A stretch of DNA of 34,460 bases from Rhodospirillales bacterium (GTDB lineage Bacteria > Pseudomonadota > Alphaproteobacteria > Azospirillales > Azospirillaceae). The stretch spans positions 1-34,460 of the forward strand of contig CANGXM010000007.1 in the NCBI GenBank assembly GCA_947457845.1. The letters are read 5' to 3'. Shown here in pieces: positions 8,562 to 16,469 of this stretch; position 1 is the first letter of the stretch; each line of letters starts with the position of its first letter. A program made the translations under genes and the position numbers. The notes beneath the pieces were generated by a model. That model made no database searches, was not told the DNA's origin, and saw nothing but the letters and a program-made list of their open reading frames with translations.

Positions 8562-9527
8562 ATGAGGCTCCGCCGCTACGTCCTGTTCCGTGTCCTCCAG
8601 CTGGTGCCGGTGGCGCTGGTCGTCATCGTGCTGAACTTCCTCCTGATCCACCTCGCCCCCGGCGACGTGGCGATCCTGCTCGCGGGCGAGGACGCGGACC
8701 CGACCTACATGGCCTCCGTGCGCGCCGCCTACGGCCTCGACCTGCCCTTCCACGAACAGCTCCTGCGCTATCTGGGCCAGGTGCTGACCGGCGACCTCGG
8801 CCTCTCCTACCGCTCGCGCCAGCCGGTGATGGACGAGCTGATGGCCCGCGTGCCGGCCACCCTCATGCTGGTGGGCACGGCGCTCGTCATCGCGGTCACG
8901 GTGGGCGTGCTCGTCGGCACGCTGATCGCGCGCCGGCCCGGCTCGGCCGTGGACAGCGTGGTGAGCGTGCTCTCCATCTCGCTGTTCAGCATCCCGGTCT
9001 TCTGGCTGGGGCTGATGCTGATCCTCTGGTTCGCGGTCCACCTGCGCTGGCTGCCCTCCAGCGGCATGGGCAGCGTCGGCGGCCCGCGCGAGGGGATGGC
9101 GATGGTGATGGACGTCGCCCGCCACATGATCCTGCCGGCGGTCACGTTGGCGACCGTCTGGGTGGGGCAGTACGTCCGCCTCGCCCGCACCTCCGTCTCC
9201 GAGGTGCTGGCCGAGAACTACATCGTCACCGCGCGCGCCGTCGGCTATGGCGAGGGGACGGTGCTGCTCTCCCATGCGCTGCGCAACGCGCTGCTGCCGG
9301 TGGTCACCGTGCTGGGCCTCCAGATCGGCCTGGCGCTCACCGGTGCGGTGCTGACCGAGACCGTGTTCTCCTGGCCCGGGCTGGGCCGGCTGATCTACGA
9401 GGCGATCCTGGCGCGCGACACGCCCATCATCATGGGCGCCTTCATCATCATGTCGTTCACGGTCGCGCTGGCCTCGCTGGCGACGGACCTGCTCTACGCC
9501 GCCCTCGACCCGCGGGTGTCGCTGTGA
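8562..9527 (+). CDS. ABC transporter permease, DppB type
   Basis: This 321-residue inner-membrane permease is of the DppB/OppB class. It begins with the classic cytoplasmic N-terminus and first helix (RRYVLFRVLQLVPVALVVIV). The periplasmic loop motif YGLDLPFHEQLLRYL and the GDLGLSYR segment follow, then five further hydrophobic helices. The EAA loop that contacts the ATPases is at about residues 220-245 (TARAVGYGEG to HALRNALLPV). The C-terminus is the family-typical LLYAALDPRV. The ATG at 8562 is preceded by GGGGAGAGGGAAGG. The stop overlaps the GTG of the next gene by 4 bases (GTGA). It forms a heterodimer with the permease half of the following fused protein. Confidence 0.9.
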   Translation: MRLRRYVLFRVLQLVPVALVVIVLNFLLIHLAPGDVAILLAGEDADPTYMASVRAAYGLDLPFHEQLLRYLGQVLTGDLGLSYRSRQPVMDELMARVPATLMLVGTALVIAVTVGVLVGTLIARRPGSAVDSVVSVLSISLFSIPVFWLGLMLILWFAVHLRWLPSSGMGSVGGPREGMAMVMDVARHMILPAVTLATVWVGQYVRLARTSVSEVLAENYIVTARAVGYGEGTVLLSHALRNALLPVVTVLGLQIGLALTGAVLTETVFSWPGLGRLIYEAILARDTPIIMGAFIIMSFTVALASLATDLLYAALDPRVSL

Positions 9528-11449
9528 ACCGCGCCCGGGTCGAGGTCGTCGTCCGCCACCTGATCCGCAACCCGGTCACCGTCGTGGCGGGGCTGGTGGT
9601 GCTGGCCGCGGTCGTGATCGCCGCCGCCGTGCCCTGGCTCGCCCTGCCGGACCCGGAGGCGATGGACTTCGTCCCCTATTCCCCGCCGAGCGCGGAGCAC
9701 TGGTTCGGGACCGACAACTACGGCCGCGACCTCTTCTCCCGCATCCTGTGGGGGACGCGGGTGGCGCTGGTGGTGGCCATCGGCTCCTCGGCGCTCTCAA
9801 CGTTGCTCGGCATCGTTCTGGGTTCGCTGTCGGGCTATCACGGCGGCCTGTCCGACGCGATCATGAGCCGGACGTTCGACGTCTTCCTGCTGATCCCCAC
9901 CTTCTTCCTCGTGCTGCTGATCGTGGCGCTGTTCGGGGCGAGCCTCGGCCTCACCATGGTCGCCATCGCCATGACCACCTGGCCCCGCTCGGCGCGGATC
10001 ATGCGCTCGCAGGTGCTCACCTTGAAGACGCGCACCTACGTGCAGGCGGCGCTGGCGGCGGGGGCGTCGGCGCCGCAGGTGCTGATGCGCCACGTGGTGC
10101 CGAACGGCCTCGCGCCCATCGTCACCGACGGCACGATCCTGATGGGCCTCGCCATCCTGACCGAGGCGGGCCTCAGCTTCCTCGGCCTCGGCGACCAGAA
10201 CACGGTCTCGTGGGGCCGCATGATCTTCGAGGGGCAGCGGCACCTGCGCCTCGCGCCCTGGATGTCGATCTTCCCCGGCCTGTCGATGCTGCTGCTGGTG
10301 GGGGCGCTCAACCTCCTGGGCGACGGGCTGAACCACGCGCTGAACCCGCAGCTGCGCACCCGCGGCGGCGCCCCCCGGCACGTGCCGCCCGTGCCGCCGC
10401 CGGCCGACGAGCCGACGGTCGAGGACCCCGCGGCGCCGATGCTGGACGTTCGCGGCCTGCGCCTCGTCTACCGCATCGGCCGGCGGGAGATCCGCGCGGT
10501 GGACGGCGTGTCCTTCGTCCTGCCCCGCGGCGGCAGCCTGGGCATCGTGGGCGAGAGCGGGTGCGGCAAGTCCTCGCTCGGCGCGGCTCTCCTCCAGGTG
10601 ATCCCCGCCAACGCGGAACTGACGGCGGGCGAGGTGCGGTTCGGCGGGCGGGCGATCCTGCTGGGCGGCCGGCCCGTCGCCGAGCGCGGTCGCCGGCCGC
10701 GCATCCGCGACCTGCGCTGGGCCCGCTTCTCCATCATCTTCCAGAGCGCGATGAACGCGCTGAATCCGGTGTTCACGGTGCGGCGCCAGCTCGTCTCCGC
10801 CTATCGCCGCCACCGGCCGGACGCCACGCCCGAGGCGGCGGCGGCGCGGGTGTTCGAGGTGTTCGACCTGATCGGCATCCCGCGCCAGCGGATCGACAGC
10901 TATCCGCACGAGCTGTCGGGCGGGATGCGGCAGCGGGTGATGATCGCGCTGGCGCTCCTGCTCGAGCCCGACATGGTGATCGCCGACGAGCCGACGACGG
11001 CCCTCGACGTCCTCATCCAGGACCAGATCCTTGGCGAGATCGACGCGCTGCGCCGCCGCCTCGGCGTCACGCTGATCCTGATCAGCCACGACATGGGCAC
11101 GGTCGCCGAGACCTGCGACCGGGTGGCGGTGATGTACGCCGGCCAGATCGTGGAGATCGCGCCGACCGCCACGATCTTCGAACGGCCGGCCCACCCCTAC
11201 ACCCGCGCGCTGATCGGGGCGCTGCCGTCGCTGACCGGCGCGCGGCGGGCGCTCGCCTCGCTGCCGGGCGAGCCGTTCGTCGCCGCGGGCGACGTGGCCG
11301 GCTGCCGCTTCGCCCCGCGGTGCGGGCACGCGACCGACCTGTGCCGGGCCACGACGCCGCCGTCGGTCGCGGTGGCGCCCGACCACGCCTCGCTCTGCCA
11401 TTTCGCCGACGCGATGGTGGCGGCTCCCCTGCCGGAGGCGACCGCATGA
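9524..11449 (+). CDS. Fused ABC transporter permease (DppC) and ATP-binding protein (DppD)
   Basis: One uninterrupted 641-residue frame contains two normally separate subunits. Residues 1 to about 277 are a DppC-type permease: N-terminal helix, HWFGTDNYGRDLFSR motif, EAA loop around QAALAAGASAPQVLMRH, and GLSFLGLG. A proline-rich linker at about 278-305 (PPVPPPADEP) leads into a DppD-type ATPase. That half has Walker A GESGCGKS at 343-350, signature LSGGMRQR from about 464, Walker [12 protein letters not shown] and a SHDMG switch. It ends with the oligopeptide ATPase C-terminal cysteine motif (CRFAPRCGHATDLC). The GTG start overlaps the DppB stop. An internal ATG at 10439 begins the ATPase domain, but no ribosome binding site is seen before it. 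Permease/ATPase fusions are known in this family but are uncommon. Confidence 0.88.
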   Translation: MNRARVEVVVRHLIRNPVTVVAGLVVLAAVVIAAAVPWLALPDPEAMDFVPYSPPSAEHWFGTDNYGRDLFSRILWGTRVALVVAIGSSALSTLLGIVLGSLSGYHGGLSDAIMSRTFDVFLLIPTFFLVLLIVALFGASLGLTMVAIAMTTWPRSARIMRSQVLTLKTRTYVQAALAAGASAPQVLMRHVVPNGLAPIVTDGTILMGLAILTEAGLSFLGLGDQNTVSWGRMIFEGQRHLRLAPWMSIFPGLSMLLLVGALNLLGDGLNHALNPQLRTRGGAPRHVPPVPPPADEPTVEDPAAPMLDVRGLRLVYRIGRREIRAVDGVSFVLPRGGSLGIVGESGCGKSSLGAALLQVIPANAELTAGEVRFGGRAILLGGRPVAERGRRPRIRDLRWARFSIIFQSAMNALNPVFTVRRQLVSAYRRHRPDATPEAAAARVFEVFDLIGIPRQRIDSYPHELSGGMRQRVMIALALLLEPDMVIADEPTTALDVLIQDQILGEIDALRRRLGVTLILISHDMGTVAETCDRVAVMYAGQIVEIAPTATIFERPAHPYTRALIGALPSLTGARRALASLPGEPFVAAGDVAGCRFAPRCGHATDLCRATTPPSVAVAPDHASLCHFADAMVAAPLPEATA

Positions 11450-12471
11450 CCGGGTCCGCGCCGCTCCTGTCGATCCGCGGCCTGACGGTGGAGTTCCGCC
11501 TGCGGTCCGGCCTGTTCTCCCGCCTGATCGGCGGTGCCGACGTCGTGCGCGCGGTCGATGGCATCGACCTCGACCTCGCCGCCGGCGCCACCCTTGCGGT
11601 GGTGGGCGAGAGCGGGTCGGGCAAGACGACGACGGGCCGCGTCGTCACCCTCCAGGAACGCCCGACCGCGGGCTCCGTCCGCTTCGAGGGAACGGAGGTG
11701 GCGACGCTCGCCGGATCGGCGGCAAAGCGCTACCGCCGCGCGGTCCAGATGATCTTCCAGAACCCCTACGAGGCGCTGGACCCGCGGCTGACGGTCGGCG
11801 CCTCGGTCGCCGAGCCGCTGGACATCCACGCCATGGGTTCGGCGGCGGAGCGGCGGGAGCGGGCGGAGGCGATGCTGGCCGCGGTCGAGCTGCGCCCCGC
11901 CGCCGCCTTCGCCGACCGGCATCCCGCCGACCTCTCGGGCGGGCAGCTCCAGCGGGTCGCCATCGCCCGCGCGCTGGTGATGGAACCCCGCCTCGTGGTG
12001 GCCGACGAGCCGGTCAGCATGCTCGACGTCTCGGTCCGGTCGGGCGTGATGAACCTGATGCTCGACCTGCAGCAGCGGCTGGGGGTCACCTACCTCTACA
12101 TCACCCACGACCTCGCCGTGGCCCGCCACATGTCGTCGCGCATCGCGGTCATGTACCTCGGCGCGATCGTCGAGGAGGGGCCGACCGACGCGCTGATCCG
12201 ACGCGCCGGCCACCCCTACACCCGCCTGCTCGTCGCCGCCGTGCCCGAGCACCGCGCGGGCGCCCGCCGGGCCCGCATCCGCCTGCCGGGCGACGCCCAG
12301 TCGGTCAAGGCCATCCCCGACGGCTGCCGCTTCCATCCGCGCTGCCCGATGGCGGCGGAGATCTGCACCCGCGAGGCCCCGCCGAAGGTCGCCCTTGGGC
12401 CCGACCGCTGGGCCGCCTGCCATTTCGCCGGCGAGGTGACGGAGGGCGGCATCCGGCACGGGCCCGCCTGA
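11446..12471 (+). CDS. ABC transporter ATP-binding protein, DppF type
   Basis: This 341-residue cytoplasmic ATPase is the second nucleotide-binding subunit of the importer. Walker A is GESGSGKT at residues 54-61 and the Q-loop is in MIFQNPYEALDPR. The signature is LSGGQLQRVAIARAL, Walker B is VVADEPVSMLDVS, and the H-loop is ITHDLA. The C-terminal extension carries CRFHPRCPMAAEIC and a later CHF, cysteines that bind an iron-sulfur cluster in some homologues. The ATG overlaps the stop of the fused protein (ATGA). It is the last gene of the + strand operon and converges with the opp operon; the 34 bases between the two stops are C-rich without an obvious terminator hairpin. Confidence 0.92.
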   Translation: MTGSAPLLSIRGLTVEFRLRSGLFSRLIGGADVVRAVDGIDLDLAAGATLAVVGESGSGKTTTGRVVTLQERPTAGSVRFEGTEVATLAGSAAKRYRRAVQMIFQNPYEALDPRLTVGASVAEPLDIHAMGSAAERRERAEAMLAAVELRPAAAFADRHPADLSGGQLQRVAIARALVMEPRLVVADEPVSMLDVSVRSGVMNLMLDLQQRLGVTYLYITHDLAVARHMSSRIAVMYLGAIVEEGPTDALIRRAGHPYTRLLVAAVPEHRAGARRARIRLPGDAQSVKAIPDGCRFHPRCPMAAEICTREAPPKVALGPDRWAACHFAGEVTEGGIRHGPA

Positions 12472-12505
12472 GCGCCCCGTCCCCTCGCGCCCCGGCCCCC
12501 CGCCC

Positions 12506-13522
12506 TCAGACCCCGCCCGCAGCCCCCGCCGTCACCATCGGGGAATCGTCGCGGAAGTGGCAGGCGACGCCGTGGCCGGGGCCGATCTCCAGCGGGGGCG
12601 GCACGTCGCGTGCGCAGACGTCCTGCGCCTTGGGGCAGCGGGTGCGGAACACGCAGCCCGACGGCGGGCGGAGCGGGGACGGCAGGTCGCCCGAGAGGAC
12701 GATGCGCGTCTTCGCCCGCTCCCGGTCCGGGTCCGGGACGGGGACGGCCGAGATGAGGGCCTGGGTATAGGGATGGCGCGGGTTGCGGTAGATCTCGTCC
12801 CGCGGCGCGATCTCCATCATCCGGCCGAGGTAGAGCACCATCACCCGGCTGGCGATGTGCCGCACGATCGACAGGTCGTGGCTGATGAAGATCAGCGACA
12901 GCCCGAACTGCCGCTGCAGGCGCATCAGCAGGTTCACGATCTGGGCCTGGATGGAGACGTCGAGCGCCGACACCGGCTCGTCGCACACGATCATCCTCGG
13001 GTTCAGGATCATCGCGCGGGCGATGCCGATGCGCTGCGCCTGGCCGCCCGAGAACTCGTGCGGATAGCGGTTCACCATCTCGGGCGCCAAGCCCACCTGC
13101 CCCATCATCGCCTCGACCCGCGCGCGGCGTTCGGCACGGGACAGGCCGGGCTCGTGGGTCACGATCGGCTCGGCGATGATGTCGCCCACGGTCATCCGCG
13201 GGTCGAGCGAGGCGAGCGGGTCCTGGAAGATGATCGTCATCTCCCGCCGCCGCGCCCGCATCGCCGCCTCGCCCAGCGTGGCCAGGTCGTCGCCCAGCCA
13301 CGCCACCCGCCCCGCCGCGGCCGGCAGCAGGCGCAGCACCGCGCGGCCCAGCGTGGACTTGCCGCACCCGCTCTCCCCCACCACGCCCAGCGTCTCGCCC
13401 TGGGCCAGGTCGAAGGAGACGCCGGCGACGGCGCGCAGCACGTCCGGCTTGCGGAACAGCCCGCGCTCGATCGCGAACTCGACCTCGAGGTCGCGGACGG
13501 ACAGCAGCGGTGCGGCGGTCAT
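12506..13522 (-). CDS. oppF: Oligopeptide ABC transporter ATP-binding protein, OppF type
   Basis: This 338-residue ATPase is the last gene of the minus-strand transporter operon. Walker A is GESGCGKS at residues 49-56, the Q-loop is in [13 protein letters not shown], the signature is [15 protein letters not shown], and Walker B is [14 protein letters not shown]. The C-terminus has [14 protein letters not shown]. The frame stays open 55 codons upstream, but the ATG at 13522 overlaps the oppD stop by 4 bases (ATGA) and starts right at the domain ([16 protein letters not shown]), so it is preferred. The family order SBP-permease-permease-ATPase-ATPase and the OppA-like binding protein favour oligopeptide import. 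Confidence 0.9.
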   Translation of the reverse strand: MTAAPLLSVRDLEVEFAIERGLFRKPDVLRAVAGVSFDLAQGETLGVVGESGCGKSTLGRAVLRLLPAAAGRVAWLGDDLATLGEAAMRARRREMTIIFQDPLASLDPRMTVGDIIAEPIVTHEPGLSRAERRARVEAMMGQVGLAPEMVNRYPHEFSGGQAQRIGIARAMILNPRMIVCDEPVSALDVSIQAQIVNLLMRLQRQFGLSLIFISHDLSIVRHIASRVMVLYLGRMMEIAPRDEIYRNPRHPYTQALISAVPVPDPDRERAKTRIVLSGDLPSPLRPPSGCVFRTRCPKAQDVCARDVPPPLEIGPGHGVACHFRDDSPMVTAGAAGGV

Positions 13523-14565
13523 CGGGCGGCCTCCGCCAGGGGCACCGGGTCGGCCGCCGGCAGCCGGTCCGGCAGGGTCTCGGCGAAATGGCAGGCCGAC
13601 CGGCGGTCCCCGCCCAGCGGGCGCAGCGGCGGCGGGTCCGTGCGGCAGACCACCTGCGCGAACGGGCAGCGCGGGGCGTAGGCGCACCCGGGCGGCAGGC
13701 GCTGGAGGTTCGGGGGTTGGCCCGCGATGGTGGGAAGCTCGCCCCCGTGGGCGGTGTCCAGCCGCGGCATGGCCGACAGCAGGCCCAGCGTATAGGGGTG
13801 GCGCGGCGCGTAGAACAGCTCACGCACGGACGCGTTCTCCACCACCCGCCCGCCGTACATGACCAGCACCCGGTCCGCGAGGCCGGCGATCACCCCCAGG
13901 TCGTGGGTGATCAGCACGATGGAGGTGCCCAGCTCCCGCTTCAGCTCGCCCATCAGGTCGAGGATCTGGGCCTGCACGGTGACGTCCAGCGCGGTCGTCG
14001 GCTCGTCCGCGATCAGCAGCGCCGGGCGGCACAGGAGCGACATCGCGATCATCACCCGCTGGCGCATTCCGCCCGAGAACTCGTGCGGGTACATGTCGAG
14101 GCGCCGGCGCGCCTCGGGGATGCGCACCAGCTCCAGCATCTCCACCGCGCGGTCGGCCGCGGCGCGGGCCGACAGGCCCTGGTGGCGCTCCAGCACCTCG
14201 GTCAGCTGGCGCCGCACGGTCAGGTACGGGTTCAGCGAGGTCATCGGGTCCTGGAAGATCATCGCCATCTGCCGGCCGCGGATGCGGTTCAGCCGGGCCG
14301 GCGGAAGGCCCAGGATCTCCGCGCCCCGGAAGGTGACCGAGCCCGTCGCCCGCCCGTTGGCGGCCAGCAGACCCATGATCGTCATGAAGGTCTGGCTCTT
14401 GCCCGACCCGCTCTCCCCGACCACGCCCAGGGTCTCGCCGGGGGCGACGTCGAAGCTCACGTCGTTCACCGCGCGCACCTCGCCCTCGGGCGTCGCGAAC
14501 CCGGTGGTCAGGCCGCGGACGGCGAGCAGCGGCGCGTTCGTCGTCGTGTCCGTCACGGCGCTCAC
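13519..14565 (-). CDS. oppD: Oligopeptide ABC transporter ATP-binding protein, OppD type
   Basis: This 348-residue ATPase pairs with OppF. Walker A is GESGSGKS at residues 50-57, the Q-loop is in [13 protein letters not shown], the signature is [15 protein letters not shown], and Walker B is [14 protein letters not shown], followed by ITHDLG. The C-terminal cysteine motif is [15 protein letters not shown], with a final CHF. The start is GTG at 14565, overlapping the permease stop by four bases. FSGGMRQR versus FSGGQAQR distinguishes the D-type from the F-type partner, as is usual in this family. Confidence 0.9.
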   Translation of the reverse strand: MSAVTDTTTNAPLLAVRGLTTGFATPEGEVRAVNDVSFDVAPGETLGVVGESGSGKSQTFMTIMGLLAANGRATGSVTFRGAEILGLPPARLNRIRGRQMAMIFQDPMTSLNPYLTVRRQLTEVLERHQGLSARAAADRAVEMLELVRIPEARRRLDMYPHEFSGGMRQRVMIAMSLLCRPALLIADEPTTALDVTVQAQILDLMGELKRELGTSIVLITHDLGVIAGLADRVLVMYGGRVVENASVRELFYAPRHPYTLGLLSAMPRLDTAHGGELPTIAGQPPNLQRLPPGCAYAPRCPFAQVVCRTDPPPLRPLGGDRRSACHFAETLPDRLPAADPVPLAEAAR

Positions 14566-15446
14566 CGGTCCTTAGGGTCGAGCGCGTCGCGCAGCCCGTC
14601 GCCGAGGTAGTTGAAGCAGAAGAGGGTGAGCGCCAGGAACGCGGCCGGGAACACCAGCGCCCAGGGTGCCGTCGACATGGACGAGGCGCCGTCGTTGATC
14701 AGCACGCCCCACGAGGTCATCGGCTCCTGGATGCCCAGCCCGATGAAGCTGAGGAAACTCTCGAACAAGATCACCTGCGGCACCGTCAGCGTCACGAACA
14801 CCACCACCGGGCCCAGCAGGTTCGGCACGATGTGGCGGGTGACGATGCGCCAGCCGGGGACGCCCGTCGCCCGCGCCGCCTCGACGAACTCCCGGCTCTT
14901 CAGGCTGATCGCCTGCCCCCGGACGATCCGCGCCATGTCGAGCCAGACGACGGCGCCGATCGCGACGAAGATCATCAGGAAATTGCGTTCGAAGAACACG
15001 AACAGCAGGATCACGAAGAAGATGAAGGGGACGGAATAGAGGATGTCGACGATGCGCATCATCGCGTCGTCCACCCGGCCGCCGAAATAGCCGGCCACCG
15101 CGCCGTAGGTGACGCCGATGACGAGGCTGACCAGCGTGGCCACCACGCCGACCATCAGCGAGATCCGGCCCCCGGCCAGCGTGCGCACGAACAGGTCGCG
15201 CCCGTTGCCGTCGGTGCCGAACCAGTGCTGGTTGGCGAAGTCGGGCGGGATCGACACGCGCGACCAGTAGACCCGGGTCATCGAATGCGGGCTGAGCCAC
15301 GGCCCGACGACGCACACGAGCGCGATCACCAGCAGGAGGGCGAGGCTGATCATCGCCATCTTGTTGCGGGCGAGACGGCGCAGCGCGTCCTGCCACAGCG
15401 ACCGGCCCCGGGTGCCGGCGGGCGAGCGGGTGGCCAGCGCGGTCAT
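14562..15446 (-). CDS. oppC: Oligopeptide ABC transporter permease, OppC type
   Basis: This 294-residue inner-membrane permease has the long cytoplasmic N-terminus and [20 protein letters not shown] first helix of OppC. The extracellular-loop motif [15 protein letters not shown] follows, then [14 protein letters not shown]. The EAA loop is around [22 protein letters not shown] and is followed by [12 protein letters not shown]. The C-terminus [17 protein letters not shown] is typical. The frame is open well upstream of 15446, but the ATG there overlaps the oppB stop (ATGA) and gives the normal length, so it is chosen. Confidence 0.9.
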   Translation of the reverse strand: MTALATRSPAGTRGRSLWQDALRRLARNKMAMISLALLLVIALVCVVGPWLSPHSMTRVYWSRVSIPPDFANQHWFGTDGNGRDLFVRTLAGGRISLMVGVVATLVSLVIGVTYGAVAGYFGGRVDDAMMRIVDILYSVPFIFFVILLFVFFERNFLMIFVAIGAVVWLDMARIVRGQAISLKSREFVEAARATGVPGWRIVTRHIVPNLLGPVVVFVTLTVPQVILFESFLSFIGLGIQEPMTSWGVLINDGASSMSTAPWALVFPAAFLALTLFCFNYLGDGLRDALDPKDR

Positions 15447-16366
15447 CCGAGGCGGACCTTCGGGTCGAGGACCGCGTACAGCAGGTCGACGATCAGGTTC
15501 ATGACGATGATGATGACGGCGTAGAAGATGACCACGCCCATCACGAGCGTGTAGTCGCGGTTCAGCGCGCCCTCGACGAAATAGCGCCCGATGCCGGGCA
15601 GGCCGAAGATGCGCTCGATCACCACCGACCCGGTGACGATGCCGGCGATCGCCGGACCCAGATAGGAGACGACGGGCAGCATGGCGCCGCGCACCGCGTG
15701 GCGGGCCACCACGATCGTCTCGGGCATCCCCTTGGCGCGCGCGGTGCGCACGTGGTTGGAGCGCAGCACCTCGATCATGCTGCCGCGGGTCAGCCGCGCG
15801 ATGTAGGCGATCTGCGGCAGCGCGAGCGCCACGATGGGCAGCACCTTGTTCGCCCAGGCGCCACGGCCCCAGCCGCCGGCGGGCAGCCAGCCGAGCACGA
15901 CCGCGAACAGCAAGGTGAGCAGCGGCGCCATCACGAAGTTCGGGATCGTGATGCCGGTCATGGCGCCGGCCATGATGGAGTGGTCGAGCCAGGAGTTCTG
16001 CCGCAGCGCCGCGACCGTGCCGAGCATCACGCCGATCACCGAGGCGGCCAGGATGGCGATGCCGCCGATCTGCATCGAGGCCGGAAAGCCGAGCCAGATC
16101 AGCTCCGTCACCGTGTAGTCGTTGTACTGGAACGAGGGGCCGAAATCGCCGCGCAGGATGTTCCCCATGTAGCGCAGGTACTGTTCCCACAGCGGCCGGT
16201 CGAGGTGATAGGCCGCCATCAGGTTGGCCCTGATGGCGGCCGGCAGGTTCTCCTCGGTCGCCAGCGGGCTGCCCGGCACCACGCGCATCAGGAAGAACGA
16301 CAGCGTGATGATGACGAACAGCGTCGGCACGAACCAGGCCAGACGGAGATAGGTGTAGCGGATCAT
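15443..16366 (-). CDS. oppB: Oligopeptide ABC transporter permease, OppB type
   Basis: This 307-residue permease has the OppB N-terminus (YTYLRLAWFVPTLFVIITLSFFLMR) and the PGSPLATEENLP loop. YHLDRPLWEQYLRYMGNILRGDFGPSFQ and six hydrophobic segments follow. The EAA loop is in RTARAKGMPETIVVARHAVRGAMLP, followed by VVIERIFGLPGIGRYF, and it ends YAVLDPKVRL. Its closest-looking family members are E. coli OppB-type proteins. The ATG at 16366 is 103 bases downstream of the oppA stop. Confidence 0.9.
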   Translation of the reverse strand: MIRYTYLRLAWFVPTLFVIITLSFFLMRVVPGSPLATEENLPAAIRANLMAAYHLDRPLWEQYLRYMGNILRGDFGPSFQYNDYTVTELIWLGFPASMQIGGIAILAASVIGVMLGTVAALRQNSWLDHSIMAGAMTGITIPNFVMAPLLTLLFAVVLGWLPAGGWGRGAWANKVLPIVALALPQIAYIARLTRGSMIEVLRSNHVRTARAKGMPETIVVARHAVRGAMLPVVSYLGPAIAGIVTGSVVIERIFGLPGIGRYFVEGALNRDYTLVMGVVIFYAVIIIVMNLIVDLLYAVLDPKVRLG

Positions 16367-16405
16367 GGCGCGTCCGTGCCCCGCGGTGGACCGGCGGCGA
16401 AGGGC

Positions 16406-16440
16406 GGTCCCGCCGGGACCCCCGGGCCGACGGGCGTCGG
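16406..16440 (-). other. Hairpins in the oppA-oppB intergenic gap
   Basis: The 103 bases between the oppA stop and the oppB start contain two perfect inverted repeats: GGTCCC/GGGACC around GCC (16406-16420) and CCGAC/GTCGG around GGGC (16427-16440). The location matches that of the larger hairpin block in the plus-strand importer, between binding protein and first permease. Such hairpins often set the excess of binding protein over membrane subunits by protecting the upstream message. The arms are short and the local GC content is extreme, so chance pairing is possible. Confidence 0.4.
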
Positions 16441-16469
16441 CGCGGGCGAGCCCCGGCGGGCCGTGCGGG

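Noticed and set aside
8438-9523. Further N-terminal extension of the fused permease/ATPase
   Set aside because: This stretch is the out-of-frame shadow of the DppB gene and hairpin block; the GTG at 9524 overlaps the DppB stop and begins the permease domain.
10355-10441. Sequencing-error explanation for the permease/ATPase fusion
   Set aside because: The linker is in frame, has no stop codon remnant, and no typical ATGA junction or ribosome binding site is visible, unlike every other subunit boundary in the window. It remains formally possible.
12472-12505. Bidirectional terminator between convergent operons
   Set aside because: The 34 bases are C-rich but contain no inverted repeat with a loop and no T-tract.
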